This document shows positions 1 to 12,267 of a stretch of 64,000 bases of DNA, in pieces. The DNA comes from Hybos culiciformis (taxonomy: Eukaryota; Arthropoda; Insecta; Diptera; Hybotidae). Position 1 is the stretch's first letter; each line of letters begins with the position of its first letter. A program made the position numbers and the translations under genes. The stretch covers positions 46,997,525 to 47,061,524 of the forward strand of contig OZ023273.1 in assembly GCA_964007475.1 (NCBI GenBank), read 5' to 3'. The notes under the pieces were generated by a model. That model had not been told where the DNA came from. It did no database searches and saw only the letters and a list, made by a program, of their open reading frames with translations.

Positions 1-23
1 TTTGTTTAGAAAGCTAAACTCAT

Positions 24-106
24 ATAGGCAATATGGCTTAGTATTATAGTAGAACATCACACTGTAAGTCTGAAGGTGCCTGGTTCGATTCCCAATGAGG
101 ATTTTT
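24..106 (+). repeat. tRNA-derived SINE head (tRNA-Tyr-like pseudo-tRNA)
   Basis: The stretch has a clear RNA polymerase III B box (GGTTCGATTCC at 82-92) and an anticodon-loop-like CTGTAAG that would place GTA (Tyr) as anticodon. Its anticodon stem has one mismatch. The D arm and acceptor stem are degenerate, there is no tyrosine tRNA intron, and a T run follows directly. A second, truncated and inverted copy of the anticodon-to-T-arm part occurs at 43869-43902. This fits a dispersed tRNA-derived SINE rather than a working tRNA gene. The 5' boundary is approximate. Confidence 0.55.
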
Positions 107-1077
107 TTTTTTTTAATAAAGAAACAAATCCTTTTAGTATTTTTGGAAAACGTTAAATATTCATATGATATATGATAAAAATTAAATTTTTGCACCACTT
201 AACAATTCTTGAATTAAAATAAAAATATGATTTATAGTTTTTCATTAAAAAAAAGAAATTAAATAATCCTTTTCTTTGTGGGTCGCCAAAAAAAAATTCT
301 CATGTGACAACGGAATTTATTGTCGATTTATTTATATATGTATAATAAAATAAGGGACTATGAAATAATTAAAAAGTAATAGTTAGCAATAGAAATATAC
401 ATTTATTTTTTGATCCTATATTTTTTAATTTATAGCTTAAATATTATTTGCCAAATTCGATTCTAATTTCAATTTGATATTTTCGTCTATTTTTTATTTT
501 GACATGCAGATTGTGAAAACTTCGGAATTTCACGCAGTTACGAATGATTAAATATAAAAATATAAAATATTGTTAACTTCATATTATTTAACGTCTCAAA
601 TTAATTATAGATTTAGCTAGACAAATAATATTATTTCCAGTCGATGATGAACTTTTACAGATAAGACTTATATAAACAAAATACAATAAAATAGATTTAA
701 ATGCCAAAATTTAATAAAATTATTTAACAATTGATTAATATGAACAAAAATTTAGTAAAATGTCTTAAAATTCGATTTATATGAACAAAATTTCGATTTA
801 TAATTCATAATGTTTAATTTAAATTAGTTATTCGAGCTGATTTTCCATCAAATAAAATAATTTTCGAAACATCTGGGAAATGTTTTTACACACTCTAGAT
901 TATTTTTTACAGAGATCATGTAACCACTAAAGTTATAAACATTATATCCTATAAAACAAATTTATAATATTGGACGCACTAAACTCGTTACAAACAACAT
1001 AGGTATATTTTGGCATTGATAGTATAGATATCGATCAAGTAATTTATCATTATAGGTTTTCCCGGCTCAAAATATGC
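107..1077. other. A/T-rich DNA without recognised features
   Basis: No coding region, RNA gene or clear repeat structure is visible here. It is dominated by A/T runs. Confidence 0.6.
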
Positions 1078-1086
1078 AAAAAAAAA

Positions 1087-1320
1087 ACACGAAGCAGTCA
1101 TAGAACTGCCTACAGAAGTTTATACTTAAAGATTTAAAAACTATGAAAAAAACTATGAATAACAGTGGCTACAAATGATGGGCTGCTCAGTAAAAAATGT
1201 AAATTAAAATAAAAATCAGTCCATCAGTCCAAAAGCAGTCCATTATTTGTAGCCACTGTTATTTCATAGTTTAAATCTTAAGTATAAACTTCTGTAGGCA
1301 GTTCTATGACTGCTTCGTGT
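1087..1320. mobile_element. Palindromic MITE, copy A (about 234 bp)
   Basis: The two ends are inverted repeats about 55-60 bp long. The left end runs from ACACGAAGCAGTCATAGAAC and the right end closes with the complement, GACTGCTTCGTGT. A and T tracts flank it outside. A second copy lies at 45754-45977 and shares the arms and the centre (for example the AAATCAGTCCATCAGTCC segment). No transposase is encoded. I could not define a target duplication because the flanks are homopolymer runs. It is a two-copy foldback/MITE family of unassigned superfamily. Confidence 0.8.
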
Positions 1321-1330
1321 TTTTTTTTTT

Positions 1331-4006
1331 ATTTCTCCTGAGATACATTCTTTTACATAACAAATTATTGCTATAATTTTATTAAATTAACACTAATTCA
1401 CAACCCTTACAGAATGTTTAATTTGATTATTTGATTATTTAACATAAAGCGGTACATTAAAAACATTAATGTGCGTTATTAATTACCTTAATTTTACATT
1501 AATAAAAGCTAATAAAAACTCATTAAACAACATTTTTTATTTTGATAGGTATTAGATATGAGAATTTAATGACTTGTATTCTTGTATATACCTTTATGTT
1601 TGCATATTTCGTAAAATTATATAATTTGATAACATTCGCGAATATTGATATTTTTTTGAAGGAAATTACAAATATTAGAGGGCAATATAAAATAACGAAG
1701 CCGGCGGCAGGTGCACGCCACTCGCCAGTGACAATAAAATGTTCACATACAATACTAAACTTAGTATTTTATTATGCTCGAAAACGTATTCTTACTATAC
1801 TTTGATAATTATCTTACTTTAACTTATTATTATTATAAGTATGCAAATCTTATAATGATTTTGTTTAAATTTTACATTATTATTGCAAAAATATTTACAG
1901 ACTAAAGCGTTTATTTTATTAAAAAAAAATACTTAACTTGTACTATTGATTTGTTTGAATAAAATTTGAATTATAATAAAACTTTGAAAAACTAAGAATT
2001 AAGTTCAAAATAAATAAAGTTTTTTTTTTGTAAGGAAGGCTCTCTCAACACTGTGTTTTTCAAAAACTTTTAAACGCAGTGTTTGCTTTTAGAAAAATAA
2101 ATTAATTTTTTTTTTCAATCTGAAACCATAAAATAAGATTCGCCTGAAGAAATTATTTAAAATAAAAATAAAACTCTATAGGAATGTAATTTTCAAATCT
2201 TTTTTATACTCATTTAATTTGAAGATTTAGATCTTCAATTCTCATTAAGGTAAGTACCTACCTACACTTTTTTTTTTCTAACTTTATTTTTTTTGTAAAT
2301 GATTTTTTTCTCATAAAAACGTTTTATTGTCATAAATTAAGGAAATTGTAATAAAAACTTTTTAAATAATTCAACATTTTCAATGAGATTATTCTAACAA
2401 TAATACTTGTAATACGAAAATATATAACTGACATGTGTCTGTATAAATTTTGATTTAAATGGAAATTGAAAAGTTTTTTATTACCATTATAAAAATTTCC
2501 TATTCACACCTTATATTATTTTCACTAATACTAATTAGGCCTGTCAAAAAATAAATTATTTTTAAATTAATTTGTAATTAAATGGCAATATATAGTGGCG
2601 TTTTTAAGGTCCTCTCATACTTTTTATAACAACACCAAAACAAACTTATCAAAACAAATACACATCAGCAATTACAATCTCCTACTTAATTTAATGGAGT
2701 TTTATCGATCGATATTTAAAAAAGAAAGTAACGGACGTCGCCTGTTAACAATGACATTTTATTCTTTTAGCGTTTAGGATTACATATATGTAGAATAATA
2801 TACAAATTAAAAATTATTTTCGCTTTGAGGAAAAAAATAAAAATATCGATTCAATAAACTAGCATAGTTAAAGTTTTTTTGAAAACTATTCCTATTTGCC
2901 GGTTCCTATTTTTTTATTCAAAAATTTGCTTACTCCTTGAAAAACATTGTGTTGTTGATTTCCAAAATAACACTAACTATGTGAAAACTACTTATTATAA
3001 AATCGATAGATTTGGGGAGACAGAAGATTTAAATCCTGTAAAAATATCTTATATTAAAGTTAGTTATTACTTTTATTAGTATTAAATAATAATGTAAAGG
3101 AATTTCATGAGGATATAAATTTTTTGTTTCGCTGGAAAACTAAAATATAACTATCGTGAAAATGGCATTGATCGAATCTTTCATTTATTTTTCTTTTTTC
3201 ACTGTTTTTTCTTTATTTTCTTGATAAATAATTTAATAATAAATGAAAAATTATCATTTTATATTCAGCGATGGAAATTTCAAAAATGATAATTTTAAAC
3301 CTGTTTTGAGCTCTTCTCAGCGTTGATCAGGTTAAGTCAAAAATTATACAAGTTATAATTTTTTCTTCGATAAAAACAATACTATGGCGAATCCGCCTTA
3401 GTAATAATTTGATATTATATGAAGCATTTAAAAAAATATCTCTAAAATGTCGTTAAATTTTATTACATGTAAATTGGGAAACCAGATTTTATTCATTTTT
3501 TTTGTGTTTTTTAAAAAGAGAAAGATTTTTATTTTATTTTCTAAATTTATATCATTATTTCTTTTTTCCAAGATTTTTATTTTATTTTTTCTTTAAATAA
3601 AAAGGGACAAAATCCCTTTAAATTAGATTTTTTAGCCTTTTATTTACTACGCCTTGAAATTGGCAATTTGACAAGTATACTGATTCAAAATTACTGATTT
3701 CATTTGGGTTATTTTTATTTTTATAATAATTGAAACAAAATTGTATTTTTTTTATACCATTATAAAAACAAAAAATGCCGTATAAATTAATTAAACTTGA
3801 GAACTTAAACTGAAAGGATGACAGAAATTCTATTAAAATATAATATGAAATCAAAATTGAACATTATAATGCGCATATACATAATTCACTATATAGCATA
3901 GAATAAATAATAATAATAAAATTTTAAACTTTTTATTTATACATTTTTGGTTATAATTTAAATTTTTGAAAGAATGAATTCTTTGCTATGCTATATGCCT
4001 TATAAT
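1331..4006. other. A/T-rich intergenic DNA
   Basis: No supported gene. Short open frames at 1542-1805 and 2879-3079 have A/T-driven composition and no recognisable family. A local G+C-rich patch at about 1699-1730 stands out and may be a transposon scrap. A small hairpin with 12-bp arms (one mismatch) lies at about 2048-2091. Confidence 0.5.
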
Positions 4007-4388
4007 TAGTGATTGCAAAACGATACTCTTGTTAATATTCCGTCTTTATTAGACTTATTATGTCTTATTTTTGAAATCAAGAGACTTAGTGATTTTTATG
4101 TTGTTTCGAATAATGAGAACTTTATTTTTTATTCCACAACGACCAGTTATGTTTTTTAGTCTAATTTGCCAACCCTTATTCTTTTTATAGGTAAACCAAC
4201 CTGAATATTCATCCATAATGTGAAAAACACTTCTTAACAATGAGTAAGATGCAGTAAAAACATGAATTTTGCTCAAAATTGAATTTAGTACAATATTTAA
4301 GTAATATCGAATATATCGAAATCCCATTTTCAATATTTATATTGATGAATCATTGAAAATTTCCAGAATATCGAGATTGCAATCACTA
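4007..4388. mobile_element. hAT-like non-autonomous element (382 bp)
   Basis: Terminal inverted repeats begin TAGTGATTGCAA on the left, and TTGCAATCACTA closes the right end (the first 12 bases match). They continue with partial similarity into a GATA-containing segment. The left flank is CTTATAAT and the right flank CTTTATAAT, an 8-bp target duplication apart from one extra T, as expected for hAT. An open frame of 91 codons on the minus strand (4333-4058) lies wholly inside. It matches no transposase that I recognise, so I do not call it a gene. Confidence 0.65.
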
Positions 4389-4546
4389 CTTTATAATACG
4401 CATATTTAACAAAAGTTTCATAATTTTGGTACTCTAATTTTGGTACTTATTAATGAGTATTGACTAATGACTTATTTTTATTATTGATATTTGTATAAAT
4501 AAAAAAAAAAAAATTGTAAATAATTGTAATACTTCAATTGAATCGG

Positions 4547-4649
4547 TGAGGGGTCATCTCGATTTTATCATAAAATCTTTTTTTTGTTATGTATTATAAT
4601 TTATTTTCATTCATGTATTATATTCTATCTAGCTAGAGATGATCCCTCA
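4547..4649. repeat. Short element with inverted ends (about 103 bp)
   Basis: TGAGGGGTCATCTC at the left end is inverted as GAGATGATCCCTCA at the right end (one mismatch in 14). The interior is A/T-rich. No target duplication is evident. It could be a very small MITE or a chance hairpin. Confidence 0.4.
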
Positions 4650-7600
4650 TTATTCATTAACATGAAAAGTACTAAGCTATCATAACTAACCGCATTCGAA
4701 TAAAACTTTTTTATTCGCCTGAAAATTTTGGAAATATGGAGATTACCCCTTTTAAAACTCACCGATTAAATTTTTTCCCACGCAATTATAAAGTGACAAA
4801 AAATTAAATTCAAAATGTCAGTGTAAAATAGTAAAAAACTTGCACTGTTTCATTTTCAATAAATTTTTTTAACCAAAATCGAAATGATTAAAGTAACTAT
4901 CTATAGTATCTACGTTTTAAATTGCCTTTCAAATAGTACAATTTTTTATACATTATACTATAAAGGTTTGCTACCTTAAGTTATAAAATAAAAAAAAAAA
5001 TTATAATTTTCCCAAGACTAAAAAAAAAGTAAAAATCTAAACTTTATTATTATCATTATTTTAATTTCATTATGTAATATCAAGCTTAAAGTACTTAATG
5101 CGATTATAAAGTTAACATTTTAGCATAAATTTAAATAATTTTTTTTGTATATATTTTGAATGAGGTTAAATTAGAGTTTTTATAATTTTTGCACGTGAAT
5201 CACATTTACAAGTTTTTTCCATTTACATTTGGAAAATATTATTTTTTCTTTATAATGATTAGGTAAATGTAGTATTTAAAATTAAAGTAACCAAAAAATA
5301 GGAAAATAAGTAATTTTTAAATTTTTAAAGATATTTTAAATAAATTGAGCAAAACTTATGTTTCCAATGTAATTCTACGTGAGCGTGTATTTGAGAAAAT
5401 AAAATTGAAATAATTATTATTGAGTTTTTGTAGATTTAAACTAAATCTTTCTAGTGATGAGACCCATAATAGCTTGAGCAATTATTTTTAAGTAGGTATT
5501 TCACTTTTAATTTTTTAACTGAATTTGACTATCATTTTATTTCTTAATAAAAACATCATTTCAGAATAATTTTTTCATTATAATCATTATTTTATTTTTA
5601 TCGTTATCTCAAGTTCAAAATACTTTAATACTATACTCTAAACTTTCTCAAATAAATTCTTTAATATAAATTTATTCAAGCTCCTTAACAATAATAACGT
5701 ATTTTTTGGTGCAAGTAACTTTGTTTAACAAATTAAATTTAAAATATGTAGTTAACATTTCCTTAGAATAAACTTTCTCTAACTTATTTATACCAAAAAC
5801 TATTCCTAAATAATTTCCTCATACATAATATTATACAAATAATATAAGTAAAATATATAAAAAAAGTTCTTAGGAAAATTGTATTATTATCTTATAGAGC
5901 TATCGGGAACCAATTCTACCAAGTTATCATATAAGGATTTGCTCAATTTGTAGAATGTAGAGGTTCAACTTTTTTTATTGCTGTTTTAAAAAAAAATAAT
6001 AAAAATTTATCATTAATTCTTTGCTTATTTCCAATTATTCTCAATTTTTTATCATTTCTCAGGTATCAAATGTACTTTATTATTTTTGATATCCCACTAA
6101 ATATTTTGTATAAAGATACCTGTACAACATATTTTCATGTTTTTTATAATACTATTTAAAAATATGTTTTTGACTATGCACCCTGCTGTGTTGGAATGAA
6201 AACGTTGCCTAGCCCTGATCAAATAGTATATTAATACACTCATAGTTAGTAAAATGCATAAAGAAAGTTCTTAGGAAACGGAACTGGTAATTCTTATTGG
6301 AACAACAAAACAAAATAAAAAAACTAAAATAAAAACATATAGAATTTCGGAAAAGGTTAGGGCAGAAAAGGCAAACATCTTGATGAAGTAGAAACAAAGC
6401 TAAATTATAATGAAAGATATTGAGAAGAAAAAGAAAACTATAGTTATGCATCGATCATAATTAATTAGAAAACGCAATTTTTTTTTTTTTGCTATGTAGT
6501 CAATTCTTTCAGGAGCAAAAAATAAATAAATTCAGTTTTCTATTATGAAATAATTTTAAGAAATTCTTTTTACTAAAAATCAATAAAATTAATATCTTGC
6601 GTTTTTTATAAATTCTATTAAAATTAATTAAGAAATAACGCAGAAAATCGGTTTTTACGGTAGCTTTTAATTGCTTTGCGGTGGTAGCTATGATTGATGC
6701 ATTAGATTTTTATCAAGAATTTATTTATTCTATTATTTTTTAGTCATCATACAAATAGAAGACATCGGGTTTATTGACAATCGTAAAAATAAAGATAGAA
6801 ACTCTCTGAGAAGTGGATTCATAATATAAATAGTTTTTGTGTTAGAACTATTGGAGGCTCAATTCGATGGTCTTTGGGCCTTCATAGAATCTAGTAGGGT
6901 AAACTATCTCTATATTTAATATAATATTGATTCCTTTATATGTCTTTGGCCCGTTTTCAATCAAAAACATGAAAACGGAGGGCATATTTTCTCTCTATCC
7001 ATCTGTCTGTCCAGCAATAACATTTTCATTATTACCTGGCCGATTTCAATAATAGCACTGTAAAAAATATTCAAGCTAAAGCGTAAGATTTTCCGAGTCA
7101 GAACTGCGGAGTTAGAAGCTCTCAACCGATTAAGTATTATATAAAATTCATAAATTCAAATTTTTTTTGAATTATTAAAATTATCATAATAAATCTATAA
7201 AACTGTGTCCAGCGATTCGGTGTGGGTATAAAAGTGGGTTAAAATGAAAATTGAAATAATAGTATTTATGTCGATTTGAGGAACCTTAAAAAAATTACTG
7301 AAAGGTAATTGAAAGATATTAGACAATTTTTATAAAATTTGGTATATGGGTAGAAAACTCCGTACTTCATTTATGAGATTTTCAGTAATATTTCAATTAG
7401 GTAAATGAATAGGAATTTACCATAAAAAAATATTACGGATAATAAATATTCCACATTAATATTCCACTTCGTTACGGTCCGGAATACTACATTTATAAAA
7501 AAATTTCTTTTCTATTAACTTTTACCACTTACACTTACTTTGTTATATATGTTGTTAATCATTTTTTTTGTTACATATATATAAAAAAAATAAATAAACT

Positions 7601-8270
7601 AAATTTTCCTACAAATAAATTACTTTTTCTATAAATTTTTTTATCAATCAAATAAATTCCACTTCTCTTCAAATAATATATAAAATACGAATAGCAATTG
7701 TAATACCGTAAAATATGTGCAATTTTTCTTCAAATGCAAACACAGTATTAGATTATTATTTTTATTTTCCTCAGTTATATACATGATGTATGCAGTGTAC
7801 ATTAAGCAGAGATAATTTAGTATGAACTGATGTATTGGGTGCTAAAATATATGCGGCAACTTGCTTCATATATCCCTTTAAAACTGTAATCAACTTTTAA
7901 AATTTTATAAGTTTTTGCAAGGATGTTGTATATATTCGTATTTATTCGTAGAGTTTTTGTTATTTTGTTATTATCTATGATTACTTGAATTATAAATATG
8001 TTGTTGTAAAATAGTCGTAAATTTGTTGCCATATTTATATTTTTAAATAACTTCGAAATATCGCAATCGCAAACAAACAAACATCATGACAGACACTGGT
8101 CATTTGCCTATTATTATAATGGTACCTACCATAAAATATTTGTTAAAACATTTTTAGTATTCAATGCGATATCTTGTACTTTATTATTTTTGATATTAAT
8201 TATTATTATGTACATCCACGTACATAAGGGAGAGTTAAGATATATATAATTCTTTTTGTGTACCGCAATA
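4650..8270. other. A/T-rich intergenic DNA with dispersed repeat scraps
   Basis: No supported gene. At about 6940-7130 a G+C-richer patch contains a GGCCCGTTTTC...GAAAACGGAGGGC inverted motif followed by a TCTGTCTGTC motif. A similar motif set occurs at 54585-54615 and 50350-50545. At about 7450-7490 a segment with TTCCACTT...GGAATACTACATTTATA resembles 61060-61100 inside another element. These look like old dispersed repeat fragments. Confidence 0.45.
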
Positions 8271-8278
8271 GTTCCAAG

Positions 8279-8753
8279 CAGTGCTGAGCTGAAGGGGGCT
8301 CGCACGGGCTCGCAAGAGCCCCCTGATAAATTTAAAAAAAATTTGCGAGCCCTCTGATAATTTTTAAAAAATACGCGAGCCACTGGATAATTTCAAAAGA
8401 TATTTGTTTTAACCCAATATTAAAATTTTTTGATGCAACAATCTGCGAAAAAGTATCGAAAATATCGATTTAAAATATTAGTACATTATTTGATACAATA
8501 AAAAAATCGTAAAGTTAATATAGAAATGTTTGATTTTGTATACTACTGAATGAAAAGTCCCGCCTTTTATATTTTTAAATTTAAACGATCGCCTAAATTT
8601 TAATGTAATATTTTAATATTTTATACATATATGTATATATACTAAACTATTCAAAAAATAAAATGCAGGTAAAAAAGAAAAATAATTTTTTTTTGTGAAT
8701 CTATGAAATCTTGAATGCGAGCCCTTTGATAATAATTCCACAGCTCAGCACTG
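8279..8753. mobile_element. hAT-type MITE (475 bp) with 8-bp target duplication
   Basis: The element has perfect 13-bp terminal inverted repeats, CAGTGCTGAGCTG and CAGCTCAGCACTG. It is flanked on both sides by the identical 8 bp GTTCCAAG (8271-8278 and 8754-8761). That combination is diagnostic of the hAT superfamily. Near the left end a GCGAGCC...CTGATAATTT motif is repeated three times (about 8310-8395) and recurs near the right end at about 8718. These resemble the subterminal transposase-binding repeats known in hAT elements. No transposase reading frame is present, so mobilisation would need a partner enzyme. Confidence 0.9.
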
Positions 8754-8923
8754 GTTCCAAGTGAAATAGTCTCCTCTCTTTTTATAAATATTACGATTAT
8801 TATGATTTCATTAAAAAAATTCAAAATGCATTGAAATAAAGTTAACATTTATTGAATTGATATTTTGGCGCTATTTATTTTATTTTTCTATGTCCTAATT
8901 CAGTTTTAAAACATCCTCGTTAA

Positions 8924-9311
8924 GGGGACTTGGTACCAGTTTGAATTTTTTGTCCCAAATTTTTTTTGAATAGCAGTTTTAGATTATTTTAAAGTTAAAT
9001 TTAGAAAAAACATTTCATTCACAACCTCTGAACTGTTTGATACTTTAAAAGGGTATAAGACTTTTTAGAATCGGTTAAGGCTAAGTGCTCGAAATCTCTT
9101 CAAAACCATTGTTATGTGTCACAAAATGGTTTTGAAGAGATTTCAAGCACTTAGCCTTAACCGATTCTAAAAAGTTTTATGTCATTTTAAACTATGAAAC
9201 ATTCCTGAGGTTGTGAATGAAATGTTTTTTTTAAATTAAACTTTAAAATACTCTAAAGCGGCTCTACAATCAAATTTTGGGACAAAAATTCCAAACTGGT
9301 ACCAAGTCCTC
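8924..9311. mobile_element. TTAA-flanked foldback element (388 bp), piggyBac-like MITE
   Basis: The element is almost wholly palindromic, with arms of about 185 bp meeting near 9115. Its ends are GGGGACTTGGTACCAG and the inverse, ending GGTACCAAGTCCTC. Both sides carry TTAA (8920-8923 and 9312-9315), the target duplication of piggyBac-type transposases. The terminal bases do not match the CCC start typical of piggyBac itself, so the superfamily call rests on TTAA and could be wrong. There is no coding capacity. Confidence 0.75.
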
Positions 9312-9436
9312 TTAAGGTAAAAATCTAGGCGCTATTTCAATTTTTTCCCGCGCTATTTCACTTGGCATCATTTCATGTAGTCTCATTTTGGATTGTGTTA
9401 TAGATATTTTGTTTTTTTTTAAATTCCGTTTTATAA

Positions 9437-11849
9437 GTGAAAATAATAATTAGTTATATTAAATTGCTTAAGTCTTTTTTGTATGTTGTGAGCTGTTATG
9501 TTCCACCAGGAGCTGAGCATGAGGTTTACGCTGAAGTCTCGGAATTCATTGGATCGGTATCATTGATGATGAGGTCAGAGGACAGTCTTGTTGTGACTGG
9601 AGATTTCAACTTACCTCGCTTGTCTTGGGTTTGTTCGGAAGATTCGATCCACTATTTTGCCAGTAATTGCTCTTCTCAAACGGAGTGTTTGTCGTTTATG
9701 GTAAAAGATTGTATTGAGCCGGAATACAGCTCCTCTTATCACTATAATTTCCGTAGAACTAATTTTGAATATCTTAATAAGTTATTAATGTCCTCTGAGT
9801 TTCAATCTTGCTTAAACCTGCGTGATTTTTCCAGTGGGTTGGAACAATTTTATTTGTACCTTTATCAATATTTTTCCCTCTCTGCGCCCTTGGTTAGAAA
9901 TAAGAGTGTTTCAAATGCGCCTCCATGGTATAACAGCAACCTCAGAAACCTTAGGAACAGGAAGAACAAGACTTGGGAAAGATATTTACATTCTCAGGCT
10001 GAGAATGATTATCGTGTTTTTGTTGCGCTTCTCCTGGAGTTCAGAGAGAAGCTGGGAAGCTCTTATAATGATTATGTGCTGAATATGGGATCTGAATTAA
10101 TTTCAAATCCTAAGAGATTTTGGCAATTCATAAACACAAAAAAAAAAGTGATGATTTTCCTGCTTCCCTTAGGTATGGGGATGTGGAATCGAACGTGTCA
10201 GCAGATATTTCAAATCTCTTTGCTGAATTTTTCTCGGAGACATATTCCACTGGGTCCAACTTTCAGCCTGATTATGGTTATTTTGAATATTTGAGTTCTT
10301 TTCCCAAGACAACATTTACTTCTATTGTTATCAGCGAGGATGATTTTTTGTCTTCTCTTGGGGCTCTTAAAAATGATTGTTGCCCGGGCCCAGACGGGAT
10401 TCCAGCTTTTGTATTGAAAAATTGTAGTAAACCACTGGCTTATATTGTTTCCGTTTTATTCAACAGATCTCTTAAATTTTCTTATTTCCCGGAGTTTTGG
10501 AAGTCAAGTTTTGTCAGACCTATTCACAAGAGTGGTGACAGGTCAAACGTTAAAAATTATAGGCCTATAGCTTAGCTGTCTGTTCTGCCCAAGATATTTG
10601 AGAAGATTATTTTTGAGCATCTTTATTTTCACTGTAAGCCGTTCGTGGCGGATTTTCAGCATGGTTTTGTGAGGGGTAGGTCCACTGCCACTAGCTTGAT
10701 TGAGATAGTCAGTGATTCGCTTATAAATATGGAGAAGGGATATCAAACAGATGTCATTTACACTGACTTCAGTAAGGCCTTTGATGTTCTTTCCCATGAC
10801 TTGATTGTCTTCAAGCTTGAGGCATTGGGCTTTCCTCAGGCGTTCTCATCATACCTGGGAGACCGTAAATATTATGTGCAATTCAGGTCATCAATATCGG
10901 ATTGCTTTGTTGCATCTTCAGGGGTTCCACAGGGTAGCCACCTGGGTCCGCTACTTTTTGTGGTTACAATTAATGATGTAGTGTGCATTCCCAAACATAG
11001 CAATATAAATGCCTATGCAGATGATATGAAGATGTACAGATGTGTTCAAAGCTTGGATGATTCTGCTCTCTTACAGGCGGACCTCGATAGTTTTTGTGAA
11101 TGGTGTCTTAAGAATAATTTGATTCTAAATGTAGGAAAGTGTCAGTTTATTTCATACACTCGAAGGTTTAATCCGATACTATCGTCGTATAAAATTGATG
11201 GGACGGTTGTTTCTGCCTCCGAAGTGGTTAGAGATTTGGGAGTTTTCTGTGATCCAAGACTGAACCTTCAATTTCATATTAACGCGCAAGCTGGTAGAGC
11301 TAGTTCTATGTTGGGTTTTTTAAAAAGATGATCAAAGATGATCCTAGGGTGACTAAGTCATTATTTACATGCTGGGTGAGACCTTTGCTTGAGTACGCTA
11401 GCCAGGTTTGGTCTCCGCATTCCAATGTTGATGTAGCTAGAGTGGAGTCAGTTCAGAGAAGATTTTCAACTTTTGCAGTAAAGGGACTGGCCCCCTCTTC
11501 ATCTGTTGCTGTGGACGACCTTACGTTTGATACTCTTTCTTATGGCGAACGTTTGGAGTTGCTCAAGTTGGCTTCCCTTGAGAAGCGTAGAGAGGTGGCT
11601 GACGTGGTTTTTATTCACCAAGTATTACAGGGTGTTATCACCTCCCCTAAAATTTTAAACAAACTAAATTTTCGTGTTACACACCAGTCTTTAAGAGGGA
11701 CGGCACTGTTTAATTTGGACTTTCATCGTACAGTTTATGGATCATTTGAGCCAATTTCAAGAATGATGAGAGAGGTGAACTCTTGTGACGCTCAGTTCGA
11801 TCTGAATCTCGGTAAGGACTGTTTAAAGAAGAGATTGTATATGCGTTGA
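9437..11849 (+). pseudogene. Jockey/CR1-type LINE, ORF2 remnant (endonuclease-reverse transcriptase)
   Basis: This is a 5'-truncated and broken ORF2 of a non-LTR retrotransposon. The first block (9437-10137) retains the end of the endonuclease domain with a V-T-G-D-F-N-L-P motif near 9593. Next come the reverse transcriptase fingers/palm with C-P-G-P-D-G-I-P (about 10380), the R-P-I region, Y-T-D-F-S-K-A-F-D (about 10758), S-G-V-P-Q-G-S-H-L-G-P-L (about 10918) and the catalytic Y-A-D-D (11014-11025). The thumb and C-terminal region run to 11849. Lesions visible are a 1-nt-type frameshift in the A run at 10138-10147, a TAG stop at 10573-10575 within N-Y-R-P-I-A, a probable small in-frame deletion near 10846, and a frameshift near 11320. 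The G+C content is clearly above that of its surroundings. It cannot produce a working enzyme. Confidence 0.85.
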
Positions 11850-12076
11850 GTTGAGCCGTAATCTATTTGTTTTTTAGTGTTGTCAGCTTGGTTTGGTCAG
11901 GCGTAGTGTATTTTGTTTTATATTCATTTTGTTTTATATTCATTTTGTTTTATATTCATTTTGTATTTTATATTTTGTATTTACGTCATTGTTACTTAAA
12001 TTTAATTAGTTACTTAAATTTAATTAATTGTATATGAGCTTGATTCAAGCTAAATAAATAAATAAATAAATAAATA
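11850..12076 (+). repeat. 3' untranslated end and (TAAA)n tail of the LINE
   Basis: After the ORF2 stop, a short unit (TATATTCATTTTGTTT) is repeated about three times at 11918-11965. A small AGCTTGATTCAAGCT hairpin (about 12034-12048) is followed by AAATAAATAAATAAATAAAT. Short 3' hairpins and simple-repeat tails are usual for this LINE group. I could not identify target-site duplications. Confidence 0.6.
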
Positions 12077-12212
12077 TATAGGTATATGATAATTACACAA
12101 CGTTTCCCTACTAAGTTTATTGAACAAATAAATAAATTAGAGTAGTGTATTATTTTCTTATTATTACAAACATAAAAATTTATTTTATCTGTTCAATAAG
12201 TTTTAAGATTTA

Positions 12213-12267
12213 AAAAAAATTTATTAATATAAAAACTCAGGTGTTTTTTATATTAATAAATTTTTTT
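12213..12267. repeat. Perfect A/T-rich hairpin
   Basis: A run of A followed by TTTATTAATATAAAAA is mirrored by its exact complement across a 9-nt loop. It lies about 140 bp beyond the LINE tail. It may be a MITE core or a replication-slippage palindrome; no target duplication is seen. Confidence 0.45.

Noticed and set aside
24..106. A functional tRNA-Tyr gene
   Set aside because: The D arm, acceptor pairing and tyrosine intron are not intact, and a second partial copy shows it to be a dispersed element.
1542..1805. 87-codon open frame
   Set aside because: A/T-driven composition and no family recognised. The G+C-rich patch inside it may be a repeat scrap.
4058..4333. 91-codon open frame on the minus strand
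   Set aside because: It lies wholly inside a hAT-like MITE and shows no recognisable domain, so it is probably chance openness.
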